64,000 nucleotides of DNA from NCBI RefSeq assembly GCF_040545875.1, contig NZ_JBEPMR010000003.1. One strand, given 5' to 3'. Below, piece after piece: positions 26,627-35,163 of the stretch. Within the stretch, counting starts at the first letter, position 1. Each line of letters starts with the position of its first letter. The position numbers were made by a program, and so were the translations under genes. This DNA is from Faecalicatena_A orotica (lineage in GTDB: Bacteria > Bacillota > Clostridia > Lachnospirales > Lachnospiraceae). The notes under the pieces were generated by a model. That model was given only the letters and a program-made list of their open reading frames with translations. It was not told where the DNA came from and made no database searches.

Positions 26627-29089
26627 CTACACATTTTCTTCTATGTATTGTTCAAATTCTTCCGGTGACATCAATATCTTTCTTGGCTTTGTGCCCTCTT
26701 CCTCGCCTACGACGCCTGCTTCCGCAAGCTGGTCCATGATGCGGGCGGCTCTGTTGAAACCAATTTTGAACATCCGCTGCAGCATACCAATTGAAGCTTT
26801 ATCTTTGTCTATAATCAGCTTTCCGGCCTCTACAAAGTAGGTATCCCTCTCGCTACCGGAGTCTGCCGCTCCCGGCAGTGAACCGGAGGCTCCCACCGTA
26901 CCGGAATTGACATGTTCCTCAATCTCCTCACTGTAGGATGCATTGCCATTGTGCTCGATCAGATAGTCGACCACCTTCTGCACTTCTTTATCCGATACAA
27001 AAGATCCCTGTACTCTGACCGGCTTTGGGTATCCTGTCGGGTAAAACAGCATATCCCCCTTGCCCAACAGCTTTTCCGCACCGTTCATATCAATGATGGT
27101 ACGGGAATCTACCCCGGATGAAACCGAGAAGGCAATTCTGGAAGGCATATTTGCCTTGATCAGTCCTGTGATAACATTCACGGACGGACGCTGTGTTGCA
27201 AGGATCAAATGGAGTCCCGCAGCTCTGGCCAGCTGTGCAAGCCGGCAGATTGCGCCTTCCACTTCCCCGGGCGCTACCATCATGAGGTCTGCAAGCTCGT
27301 CTACGATAATCACGATCTTCGGCATCTTCTTTGGCACACCGTCGCCAGGTTCCATCTGCTCTATTTTATCATTAAATCCTTTTAAATCCCGGACATTATA
27401 ATCTGCAAAAAGCTTGTACCGCTTTTCCATCTCGGCCACGGCCCAGTTCAGGGCGCCCGCCGCTTTTTTCGGATCTGTCACGACAGGGATCAAAAGATGC
27501 GGGATCCCGTTGTATACACTCAGTTCGACAACCTTTGGATCGACCATGATCAGTTTGACATCATCCGGGCTTGCCTTATAAATGATGCTCATGATCAGCG
27601 TATTGATGCAGACCGACTTACCTGATCCGGTTGCCCCTGCAACAAGCAGATGGGGCATCTTTGCAATGTCTGCAACTACGGTTTTCCCTGCAATATCCTT
27701 ACCGACTGCAAATGAGATTCCCGATTTGCTGTTCTTAAATTCTGAAGTGTCAAGCAGGTCTCTTAACATGACGGCTGTGTTTTCGTTGTTCGGCACTTCA
27801 ATGCCCACGGCTGCTTTCCCCGGGATTGGGGCCTCGATTCTCAGGTCCGTTACCGCGAGGTTCAGTTTAATATCATCAGAGAGCCCTACAATCTTGCTGA
27901 CCTTAACACCCTGTTCCGGCTGGAGTTCATACCGGGTAACGGATGGGCCGCAGCTCGCATTGGTTACATGAACCTTTACCCCGAAATTCTGGAGTGTCTG
28001 CTCCAGCTTCAAAGCAGTTGCCCTTAAGTGGGCGTCAGAATCCCCGCTTGTCTTCTTGCCCCGGTTCAGTAACGAGATTGGCGGCGTTCTATATACTTTG
28101 GGCGGCTTCTCTTCCTGCGCCTTGACTGCTGCCTCCACCTGGTCCGCTTCGGCGGCCACGCTCTGGGCGCTCTCCTTGGTCTTTTGCTTCTTCGCGGATT
28201 CTGTGGTCTTCACAGGCTCCTCCGGAATAATCTCTTCCACGGGTTCCGGGTTCTCTCCTGCCACAGGCTCCGGCCGGTTGATGACCAGATTCTCAAATGG
28301 CGAAGGGATTGGTGCAGTCCCCGGCAGTTCTTCCTCCAGAGTCAGTTCTTTCATCTCAGGAGACTTCTTCCCTGACACTTTGTCCGATAATGTGGTAGCA
28401 AAAGAAACACCGGACACTTTATGATCCTGTCTCTTTGCTTTTTCTGTATTCTTTCCGGCAGCGCGTTCCTGACGGCGTTCCATACGCTTCGTGGAGGAGA
28501 CCTCTTTTCTCCGCCTTGCATCGTCATACGCCTTCCTGCCTGTATGGCGCAGAGGTGTCAGCAGTGACTTTTCCGTAATCAGAATGATACAGATTACCAT
28601 TACGATAATGATGATCACATAACTTCCGACAACACCGGTCAGCGGACACAGGAGTTTTACAATGCAGCCTCCTAAAAGGCCGCCCGCATTCCTGTGCTCA
28701 CTGGCAAGTTTATAATAGGTTAAAAGACCTGCTTTTGCGTCATAGGGATTCATAATCAATTCCAGAAATGCTGTGAGCATCAGCAGAAGGACTGCCGACG
28801 CGCCCACTTTTATGTAAGCGTGTGCATTGCCTTTATTGGATATCGTAAAGGCAGCCACAGCAAACAGGATAAATGGCAGAAGATACGCCATAAATCCAAA
28901 TAATCCAAACATTACCGACGAAACTGCCTCCCCCGCAATCCCGCCGAGACCAAAGTTGCTGATGACTAGCAGGATGCATGCTGCCAACAGGACAAGAATC
29001 AGAATCTCATCTCTTATTGCAGCATTCCCCTGTGTCTTCTTTGGCTTGCTTCTTGTGCTTTTTCTCTTTTTTGTTGACTTTGCAGCCAT
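26627..29089 (-). CDS. ftsK: FtsK/SpoIIIE-family DNA translocase, 820 aa
   Basis: Septal DNA pump that clears chromosomes at division and, as SpoIIIE, moves DNA into the forespore. A basic N-terminus and about four membrane helices (roughly 30-190) lead to an acidic linker. The RecA-like motor follows, with Walker A GATGSGKSV and Walker B IVIIVDELADLMM, plus the LATQRPSVNVITG motif. The C-terminal gamma winged helix includes SIGMLQRMFKIGFNRAARIMD. It is adjacent to tepA, as in Bacillus. Whether it serves vegetative division or sporulation cannot be told. Confidence 0.95.
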   Translation of the reverse strand: MAAKSTKKRKSTRSKPKKTQGNAAIRDEILILVLLAACILLVISNFGLGGIAGEAVSSVMFGLFGFMAYLLPFILFAVAAFTISNKGNAHAYIKVGASAVLLLMLTAFLELIMNPYDAKAGLLTYYKLASEHRNAGGLLGGCIVKLLCPLTGVVGSYVIIIIVMVICIILITEKSLLTPLRHTGRKAYDDARRRKEVSSTKRMERRQERAAGKNTEKAKRQDHKVSGVSFATTLSDKVSGKKSPEMKELTLEEELPGTAPIPSPFENLVINRPEPVAGENPEPVEEIIPEEPVKTTESAKKQKTKESAQSVAAEADQVEAAVKAQEEKPPKVYRTPPISLLNRGKKTSGDSDAHLRATALKLEQTLQNFGVKVHVTNASCGPSVTRYELQPEQGVKVSKIVGLSDDIKLNLAVTDLRIEAPIPGKAAVGIEVPNNENTAVMLRDLLDTSEFKNSKSGISFAVGKDIAGKTVVADIAKMPHLLVAGATGSGKSVCINTLIMSIIYKASPDDVKLIMVDPKVVELSVYNGIPHLLIPVVTDPKKAAGALNWAVAEMEKRYKLFADYNVRDLKGFNDKIEQMEPGDGVPKKMPKIVIIVDELADLMMVAPGEVEGAICRLAQLARAAGLHLILATQRPSVNVITGLIKANMPSRIAFSVSSGVDSRTIIDMNGAEKLLGKGDMLFYPTGYPKPVRVQGSFVSDKEVQKVVDYLIEHNGNASYSEEIEEHVNSGTVGASGSLPGAADSGSERDTYFVEAGKLIIDKDKASIGMLQRMFKIGFNRAARIMDQLAEAGVVGEEEGTKPRKILMSPEEFEQYIEENV

Positions 29090-29168
29090 TATACTTCCCC
29101 CTTGGCTTTTTAAACATACTGTTATTAGTATATCATTTTTTCAAAAGCCTGTCATTAATAAATTTTCT

Positions 29169-29927
29169 TTACAGCGGAGGCAGTTCCAGTGAACCTGCTT
29201 TTTGATCCCCTTCTATCATTTCATGCAGCTTCTTAAGTGCCTGGCTGATTCCTCCTACTTCGTCGATGATCCCTTCCCGTACCGCGTCCCCGCCTTCCAG
29301 AAGTGTTCCGACATCCTTTACAAGCTGTGTGGAGTCGAGCATTAACTCCTCGAGGCGTTCCTGTGTGATTTTCGAATGGGAAGAAATAAACTTCGTGATT
29401 CTGTCCTGTGTCTTTTCCATATTTCTGTAGCTCTGGATCACACCGATGAACATGCCGGAGGAACGGACCGGATGGACGATCATCGTGCCGCTCGGGACAA
29501 TAAAGGAATAGTCAGCCGATACTGCAAGCGGCCCGCCGATGGAATGGCTCCCGCCAAGTACGAGTGACACAGTTGGCTTGCTTAAAGACGCAATCATTTC
29601 AGCAATTGCCAGACCTGCTTCCACATCTCCCCCCAGAGTGTTGAGAAGAATCAGAATTCCTTCTATATCATCGTTGTCCTCCGCTTCGGCGAGACGCGGG
29701 ATCAGGTGCTCATACTTTGTCGCCTTCGTATTCCCGGATACCGCCTCATGGCCTTCTATCTCACCGATGATTGTCATGAGCTGGATGTTATGTCTGCCGC
29801 TTTCTTTTCCAAGGCGCAGAGTCCCGGTCTCTTTAATCTCCTCATTCTCGCCGGCCTGATTCTGCTGGATTTGTTCTTCCTTGTTCATTTCGTCCTGATT
29901 GACCTGGTTTTGTTTATTTTCCTGCAT
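29169..29927 (-). CDS. tepA: TepA-like ClpP-family serine protease, 252 aa
   Basis: Clp-protease-fold protein of the TepA/YmfB group. A charged glutamine-rich N-terminus (about 1-45) precedes the domain. The nucleophile region is GGSHSIGGPLA and the histidine is in MIVHPVRSSG. The gene next to ftsK/spoIIIE in many Firmicutes is this one. In Bacillus it has been linked to protein export and spore protein turnover. It is the first gene of the run tepA-ftsK-fhs-folD-zinc-ribbon. Confidence 0.88.
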   Translation of the reverse strand: MQENKQNQVNQDEMNKEEQIQQNQAGENEEIKETGTLRLGKESGRHNIQLMTIIGEIEGHEAVSGNTKATKYEHLIPRLAEAEDNDDIEGILILLNTLGGDVEAGLAIAEMIASLSKPTVSLVLGGSHSIGGPLAVSADYSFIVPSGTMIVHPVRSSGMFIGVIQSYRNMEKTQDRITKFISSHSKITQERLEELMLDSTQLVKDVGTLLEGGDAVREGIIDEVGGISQALKKLHEMIEGDQKAGSLELPPL

Positions 29928-30074
29928 GGTAAATTTCCACTCCCGTCATTTAAGTATTCGCTGCAAAAAAGTATTTAGCGCTTCACTTATTATGTGGAAG
30001 AACACAGGAATTATACATAATCTGCAAGCTTTAAACGGAATCAGAAAACTGTATTGAAGCAGTGGTTTTACAGC

Positions 30075-30114
30075 AAAAAATGGTATGGATGCAAATTGTA
30101 TACATCCATACCAT
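30075..30114 (-). terminator. terminator of metY
   Basis: A perfect 12-bp stem (30080-30091 with 30103-30114) is followed on the minus strand by TTTTTT. Confidence 0.92.
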
Positions 30115-30119
30115 CCTGT

Positions 30120-31394
30120 TTAAAGCAATGCCTGCTCTACATCCGCAATGATATCATTCACATTTTCAATTCCGACGCTGAATCTGATCAGATCCGGCTG
30201 AACACCCGCTTCCATCAGTTCCTGGTCATTCATCTGGCGGTGTGTATGGCTTGCAGGATGAAGGACACAGCTGCGTGCATCTGCGACATGTGTTACGATC
30301 GCAATCATTTTCAGCTTATCCATCATCTCAACTGCCGCATCTCTTCCGCCCTTCAGGCCGAATGTCAAAACACCGCATGTTCCGTTCGGCATATATTTCT
30401 GCGCCAGGTCATAGTATTTGTCTCCCGGCAGTGACGGACAGGAAACCCATGCCACTTTTTCGTGATTCTTAAGGTACTTTGCAACAGTCAGCGCATTCTC
30501 GCAGTGACAGGGCACTCTCAGATGAAGTGTCTCCAGCCCGATATTCAGAAGGAACGCGTTCTGCGGAGATTGGATGGAACCGAGGTCTCTCATCAGCTGT
30601 GCGGTTGCTTTCGTGATGTAGGCACCTTTCCCGAATTTCTGGGTATATACGATCCCGTGATATGTCTCATCTGGTGTTGTCAGGCCCGGAAATTTATCTG
30701 CGTATGCCTCCCAGTCAAAATTGCCGCTGTCCACGATTGCACCGCCTACGCATGTTGCATGTCCGTCCATGTATTTCGTTGTGGAGTGTGTCACAATATC
30801 CGCCCCCCACTCGAACGGGCGGCAGTTAATCGGTGTTGCAAATGTATTATCAATGATAAACGGTACGCCGTGGGTATGTGCAGCGTTCGCAAACTTCTCG
30901 ATATCCAGCACAACAAGAGCCGGATTGGCGATTGTTTCACCAAACACGGCTTTCGTATTATCCTGAAAAGCTGCATCCAGTTCTTCCGGTGTGCAGTCAG
31001 GGTCCACAAAAGTAGCCTCTACTCCCATCTTTCTGATCGTATGGGCATACAGGTTATATGTACCGCCGTAAAGCGCGGATGCACATACAATGTGGTCACC
31101 CGCCCCGGCAATGTTCATAATTGCATAAAAATTCGCCGCCTGTCCGGAGGAAGTCAGCATCGCAGCCGCACCGCCCTCAAGATCGCAGATCTTGGCGGCA
31201 ACCGCATCATTTGTTGGATTTTGGAGCCTTGTATAGAAATATCCTGACTCCTCCAGATCAAAAAGACGCCCCATCTGTTCGCTGCTTGTATATTTGAATG
31301 TTGTACTCTGATAAATAGGAAGAACTCTCGGCTCCCCGTTTCCCGGTTCATAACCGGACTGTATACATTTTGTCTCAATCTTATAGCTGCTCAT
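30120..31394 (-). CDS. metY: O-acetylhomoserine sulfhydrylase (aminocarboxypropyltransferase), 424 aa
   Basis: PLP enzyme of the Cys/Met metabolism family making homocysteine from O-acetylhomoserine and sulfide. The N-terminal family motif IQSGYEPGNGEPRVLPIYQS is present, and the PLP lysine is in THSTTKYMDGH. ALYGGTYNLY and the C-terminal RFSVGIEN also fit. The length of 424 residues matches MetY rather than the shorter MetB/MetC. It lies 11 nt after a CFI-box protein gene and shares its promoter. No SAM riboswitch or T-box precedes the operon. Confidence 0.93.
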   Translation of the reverse strand: MSSYKIETKCIQSGYEPGNGEPRVLPIYQSTTFKYTSSEQMGRLFDLEESGYFYTRLQNPTNDAVAAKICDLEGGAAAMLTSSGQAANFYAIMNIAGAGDHIVCASALYGGTYNLYAHTIRKMGVEATFVDPDCTPEELDAAFQDNTKAVFGETIANPALVVLDIEKFANAAHTHGVPFIIDNTFATPINCRPFEWGADIVTHSTTKYMDGHATCVGGAIVDSGNFDWEAYADKFPGLTTPDETYHGIVYTQKFGKGAYITKATAQLMRDLGSIQSPQNAFLLNIGLETLHLRVPCHCENALTVAKYLKNHEKVAWVSCPSLPGDKYYDLAQKYMPNGTCGVLTFGLKGGRDAAVEMMDKLKMIAIVTHVADARSCVLHPASHTHRQMNDQELMEAGVQPDLIRFSVGIENVNDIIADVEQALL

Positions 31395-31405
31395 TTTCTT
31401 TCCTC

Positions 31406-32161
31406 CTATGAATATAAATATTTCTTTTCCAGTTCGTGTACCATATCACTGTAAAGTACCTTGCATTCCTCTCTCTTACCGGCCTCGATCAGACTGACAC
31501 AGGGACTTAAGTACTCTTCCCAGATACCTTCATATATCTTTGCGGAATCCTTCTGGCGGTCAATTCTTTTGACTATCGTCGGTGCGATATTGTAATATTC
31601 TTTTACAGTATTCATGCCGTCTTTGGAATTCATCATATACTGGTCGCGGTAGTCCCGAAGGAGTGTCAGTTCGTAGCAGTCATCCGGCTTATCCAGGCTC
31701 TTGCAGACTGCTGTTGTAATGTAGCACAATCCTTTTTTAAATCCGCCCTGTATCTGTTCGCGGGTAGAAAGTCCGATCTTGTTATCCGGCATCTTCTGGT
31801 TCCAGAGTTCAATCATTCTGGCCGTGAATTCTTTCGTCTTCAGGCTGGTAATCTCACCCAGCAGCGGTACGAAAAAGGACACCATGTTCATATTGTAGTC
31901 CAGACAGACAATGCCGCGTTTTCTCTTAGAAGGTTCCCCGTCAAGCAATTTTGCCACGTGATCCGGAATATAGGCGGCAACTTCATCCAGCTTCTCGTCA
32001 GATTCTTCGAAAGCTTCCCTGATCCGTCCCAGAAGTGCACTGTACTTGTTCATCAAAGTATCCATATCCGACTCATAGGTCTTCTTATGGAACTTTTTTG
32101 CATATCCGGCAGTTTCTCCGAATAATGCTATCATCTCTGACTGTAAATTTTCCTGTTCCAT
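31406..32161 (-). CDS. CFI-box-like domain protein upstream of metY, 251 aa
   Basis: Function unknown. The N-terminal half is helical and charged. The C-terminal half holds CYITTAVCKSL, then LTLLRDYRDQYMM and YYNIAPTIVKRID, the ordered elements of the CFI-box domain (usually CFIATA...LRxFRD...YY..sP). There is no signal peptide or membrane segment, so it is probably cytoplasmic. The ATG at 32161 has AGGAG upstream; the open frame to 32203 is not supported. It is first in a two-gene operon with metY, driven by TTGATA-N17-TATAAT (32237-32265). Confidence 0.8.
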   Translation of the reverse strand: MEQENLQSEMIALFGETAGYAKKFHKKTYESDMDTLMNKYSALLGRIREAFEESDEKLDEVAAYIPDHVAKLLDGEPSKRKRGIVCLDYNMNMVSFFVPLLGEITSLKTKEFTARMIELWNQKMPDNKIGLSTREQIQGGFKKGLCYITTAVCKSLDKPDDCYELTLLRDYRDQYMMNSKDGMNTVKEYYNIAPTIVKRIDRQKDSAKIYEGIWEEYLSPCVSLIEAGKREECKVLYSDMVHELEKKYLYS

Positions 32162-32236
32162 TTTATCTCCTCTTAATAACGTATACTTGTTGTTTTCATT
32201 CACAAAATATTCGATTCTTTCAATACATTACAGAAT

Positions 32237-32265
32237 ATTATATCATATCCCGGGGTTGCTATCAA
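32237..32265 (-). promoter_or_regulatory. promoter of the CFI-box/metY operon
   Basis: TTGATA (32260-32265) and a perfect TATAAT (32237-32242) are 17 nt apart on the minus strand. Confidence 0.75.
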
Positions 32266-32311
32266 TAAAAAAAGAGTTTCGCTATGGATAATGAAAAAAG
32301 ATAAAGCCATT

Positions 32312-32346
32312 CCCAAATAATCGGCGATACATATTGGCCGTTTGGG
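32312..32346. other. bulged hairpin in the 321-bp gap between the CFI-box gene and yebC
   Basis: CCCAAA and CGGC (32312-32325) can pair with GCCG and TTTGGG (32337-32346) across a 4-nt bulge. No U-tract follows on either strand. The rest of this gap (32162-32483) holds only the operon promoter and the yebC terminator. Confidence 0.35.
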
Positions 32347-32365
32347 GTGTCCGTCTATAAATACA

Positions 32366-32423
32366 GAGAAAAAACCGTAGGTTATGTATCACTTATAGTG
32401 AATTACATATAATCTACGGTTTT
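32366..32423 (-). terminator. terminator of yebC
   Basis: A long stem anchored by AAAACCGTAG/CTACGGTTTT (32371-32380 with 32414-32423) is followed on the minus strand by TTTTTTCTC. Confidence 0.9.
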
Positions 32424-32483
32424 GTATATTTATCATAGCGTTATATCAAAGCTCTTTTGTAAATGGTAAAATCTAAACGATAA

Positions 32484-33215
32484 TTACTCGTCCCAGTTGT
32501 GATATACATCCTGTACATCATCATCTTCATCCAGCAGGTCGAGAGTCTTCTGGATATTCTTGATATCCTCTTCATTTGTCAGTTCTACATATGTCTGTGG
32601 AATCATAGTAACCTCGGCGTCTGCCATAGCGATGCCTTCTTCTTCCAGTTTCAGGCGGACCGCACTGAAATCTTCCGGTGTGGTAAGAATCTCGAAGCTG
32701 TCCTCATTCTCAGTAAAATCTTCAGCGCCTGCATCAAGTGCAACCATCATCAGCTCATCGGCATCCATGCTGCATTCTTCCTTGTCTACAAGAATCTGTC
32801 CCTTTTCGTCAAACATAAAGGATACACAGCCAGGTGTTCCGACATTACCGCTTCCTTTTGTGAATGCATTCTTTACATTAGAAGCTGTACGGTTCTTATT
32901 ATCTGTCAGAGTTCTTACGATGATGGCTGTACCGTTTGGTCCGTAGCCTTCATATGTAATATGCTCGTAGTTGTCCCCTGCACCTTCCCCGGCTGCTTTC
33001 TTGATATTTCTGTCAATGGTATCGTTCGGCATGTTGTTGGATTTTGCCTTTGCGATGACATCGCGCAGTCTGCTGTTATTATTAGGATCTGGACCGCCGC
33101 CCTCTTTTACTGCTACTGCAAGCTCGCGGCCAAGTTTTGTAAATACCTTCCCTTTTGCAGCATCATTTTTTTCTTTCTTATGCTTAATATTCGCAAATTT
33201 AGAATGTCCTGACAT
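32484..33215 (-). CDS. yebC: YebC/PmpR-family protein, 243 aa
   Basis: Conserved cytoplasmic protein annotated as a transcriptional regulator. Work on related YebC proteins also links the family to translation of difficult peptide stretches. Begins with MSGHSKFANIKHKKEKNDAAKGK-type N-terminus (first 20 residues conserved) and contains GGGPDPNNNSRLR and GTIAVVR-like GPNGTAIIVRTL. The C-terminus is acidic (LLDEDDDVQDVYHNWDE). Monocistronic, with promoter TTGAAA-N17-TAAAAT (33320-33348) and a structured 5' leader (33253-33315). Confidence 0.93.
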   Translation of the reverse strand: MSGHSKFANIKHKKEKNDAAKGKVFTKLGRELAVAVKEGGGPDPNNNSRLRDVIAKAKSNNMPNDTIDRNIKKAAGEGAGDNYEHITYEGYGPNGTAIIVRTLTDNKNRTASNVKNAFTKGSGNVGTPGCVSFMFDEKGQILVDKEECSMDADELMMVALDAGAEDFTENEDSFEILTTPEDFSAVRLKLEEEGIAMADAEVTMIPQTYVELTNEEDIKNIQKTLDLLDEDDDVQDVYHNWDE

Positions 33216-33252
33216 TTCTAATCTCCTCTTTCCCTTTTCTTATCTCAGATGT

Positions 33253-33315
33253 AACTGTTCAGAACCCATGAACAGTTATGCCGTGCAGTAAAGTGCACGG
33301 CACAGTTTGAACAGT
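33253..33315 (-). promoter_or_regulatory. structured 5' leader of yebC
   Basis: Two perfect 9-bp hairpins lie in tandem (33279-33287 with 33294-33302; 33253-33261 with 33269-33277). A third TGAACAGT copy at 33308-33315 could compete for the same partner. No U-tract is present, so any regulation would not be classic attenuation. Confidence 0.45.
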
Positions 33316-33319
33316 AACA

Positions 33320-33348
33320 ATTTTATCACTCTTTATACAAAATTTCAA
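33320..33348 (-). promoter_or_regulatory. yebC promoter
   Basis: TTGAAA (33343-33348) and TAAAAT (33320-33325) are 17 nt apart on the minus strand. Confidence 0.65.
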
Positions 33349-33420
33349 TTCTTTCTTGACATTCTTTAAGTTTCTTTTCCATCCGCATTCCGGGCACTGC
33401 CTAAACGTTTACGTTCTCTG

Positions 33421-33768
33421 TTATGTAGGAAGTTCCAGACTGATTCGGATAGCATCGTTTACCTTCCTCATTAATCCGCTGTCCACATGACAGACAAATT
33501 CTTTGAGCCTTTGTTTATCAATCGTACGGATCTGTTCCAGCAGAATCACGGAATTCTTTACAATGTGATATTTTTCTGCGCTGATCTCTATGTGGGTAGG
33601 GAGTTTTGCCTTATTCATTCTTGATGTAATTGCCGCACAGATGACTGTCGGGCTGTGTTTATTGCCCACATCATTCTGGATAATCAGTACTGGCCGGATT
33701 CCTCCCTGTTCTGAACCTACCACCGGACTTAAATCCGCATAATATATATCGCCTCTTTTTATAACCAA
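33421..33768 (-). CDS. mazF: MazF/NdoA-type endoribonuclease toxin, 115 aa
   Basis: Sequence-specific mRNA interferase of the NdoA group. It begins with VIKRGDIYYADLSPVVGSEQ, the family N-terminus with the catalytic arginine/glutamine surroundings, and contains RPVLIIQNDVGN and ICAAITS. It is full length and starts with TTG; GGAGTG is nine nt upstream and an in-frame TGA three codons before rules out a longer product. In Bacillus the antitoxin gene ndoAI lies between alr and ndoA. Here the 228-nt gap contains no antitoxin frame, so the toxin looks solitary. Confidence 0.93.
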   Translation of the reverse strand: MVIKRGDIYYADLSPVVGSEQGGIRPVLIIQNDVGNKHSPTVICAAITSRMNKAKLPTHIEISAEKYHIVKNSVILLEQIRTIDKQRLKEFVCHVDSGLMRKVNDAIRISLELPT

Positions 33769-33902
33769 TTCACTTCACACTCCGATTCTCATACTTTAAC
33801 CTATGAACATGCGGGTGCACGTAAGCTTAATAACACGGTGCTTCGCAATGTCATATGGGGATACCTGGCAGTATCAGCTTTCCTGTTCCTTATTTGAAAG
33901 CA

Positions 33903-33980
33903 TACTTGAGTATTCCCGACTTTTTCGGATGTATGCAAGTGCACGGATTTTTTTCCATGCAGACTGGTGCTCTGCATGGA
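33903..33980 (-). terminator. hairpins after alr, possible terminator
   Basis: TCCATGCAG/CTGCATGGA (33953-33961 region with 33972-33980) is a perfect 9-bp hairpin but is followed by A rather than U on the minus strand. GCATAC/GTATGC (about 33900-33937) encloses CCGA/TCGG and is followed by TTTC. Together they may end alr. Confidence 0.4.
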
Positions 33981-33996
33981 CTGACATATCAGAATA

Positions 33997-35163
33997 TCAG
34001 GAGAGGTATTCTACCTGTTCTACGATCTCTCCGCCCCTCATATAAACACGGGGAATTCTCCTGCCGAGACAGCAGACGAATTCGTAGTTGAACCTTCCGC
34101 AGATGCTGCTCAGTTCCTCTACAGGAATGTGTTCCTCACCGTCGTATCCAACCAAAACCACCTGGTCCATAAACTTCACGTCCGGTATGTCTGTCACATC
34201 GACCATAAACTGGTCCATGCAGACGCGGCCCAATATCCGGGCACGTTTTCCACGGATCAGGACGTCCGCCTTGTTGGACAGTCCCCTGGAATAGCCGTCC
34301 GCATAACCGACCGGAACGGTCGCAACCTTCATTTTTCTTTCGGCTGTAAACGTTCCCCCGTAACTGATGGAAGTCCCGGCTTCTATCTCCTTGACGAAAA
34401 TCACGTGGCTGATCAGTTCAAGTGCCGGTTTTAAATCGACCGCCTCACAGCACACCTCGTCGGAAGGATACATGCCGTATGTGGATATCCCCGCCCGGAC
34501 CAGGTTATGCTTCATGTCAGGGAAATCTATGATCCCTGCACTGTTGTCACAGTGATAATATGTAATATGGATCCCTTGTTCCTCAAGGGCGTTCTTCATC
34601 CATATAAACTTTTCGTGCTGTTCTAACGTATAGCTCTTATCCGTCTCATCTGCTTTTGCAAAGTGTGTGAATGCACCTTCCAGCTCCACATGGGGCATGC
34701 TGCTGATCTTTTGAATCTTTTTTACACTGTCATGGTCTGGCAGAAAGCCAAGCCGTCCCATCCCAGTGTCTATTTTGATATGGAATCGTGCGGTTTTTCC
34801 GAGACGGTCAGCTGCTTTTGCAATCTCTGATGCTGTTTCTTCCATGTAAATTGTGGCACGGATGTCGTATTCCAACATCTCCTCATACTGTTCCGGAAAG
34901 ATACAGCCAAGAACTAGAACAGGCTTCTTAATCCCAGCCTTTCTTAGTAAAACAGCCTCCTCCAGAGTTGCCGTTGCAAATCCCCAGACATCGTTATTTT
35001 CCTCAAGCATTCGGGCAATCGGTACCGCACCATGTCCATAACCGTCTGCCTTGACAACGGCTATAAGCTGTGCGCCGTCCCCAATCCGCAGTTTCATCTG
35101 TTCCATATTATATGCAACTGCATCCAGGTCTACCCTGACAAATACTCTGCTGTATTGTTTCAT
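33997..35163 (-). CDS. alr: alanine racemase, 388 aa
   Basis: PLP enzyme producing D-alanine for peptidoglycan. The PLP lysine is in VVKADGYGHG near residue 39, the catalytic tyrosine in SYGGTF near residue 270, and the family sequence RVDLDAVAYNMEQ opens the protein. Full length. Its start overlaps the end of nnr by four nt (ATGA-type junction), so they are coupled. This gene order nnr-alr-mazF resembles Bacillus. Confidence 0.96.
   Translation of the reverse strand: MKQYSRVFVRVDLDAVAYNMEQMKLRIGDGAQLIAVVKADGYGHGAVPIARMLEENNDVWGFATATLEEAVLLRKAGIKKPVLVLGCIFPEQYEEMLEYDIRATIYMEETASEIAKAADRLGKTARFHIKIDTGMGRLGFLPDHDSVKKIQKISSMPHVELEGAFTHFAKADETDKSYTLEQHEKFIWMKNALEEQGIHITYYHCDNSAGIIDFPDMKHNLVRAGISTYGMYPSDEVCCEAVDLKPALELISHVIFVKEIEAGTSISYGGTFTAERKMKVATVPVGYADGYSRGLSNKADVLIRGKRARILGRVCMDQFMVDVTDIPDVKFMDQVVLVGYDGEEHIPVEELSSICGRFNYEFVCCLGRRIPRVYMRGGEIVEQVEYLS

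Noticed and set aside
30462..31247. 261-codon plus-strand frame opposite metY
   Set aside because: It is antisense to a clear enzyme gene, is cysteine- and arginine-rich and has no family features; a shadow frame.
32162..32483. Possible SAM riboswitch before the metY operon
   Set aside because: The gap holds a promoter, one bulged hairpin and the yebC terminator; no multi-stem aptamer or terminator lies between promoter and start codon.
32499..33212. 237-codon plus-strand frame opposite yebC
   Set aside because: It is almost coextensive with yebC, has no ribosome site and no recognisable domain.
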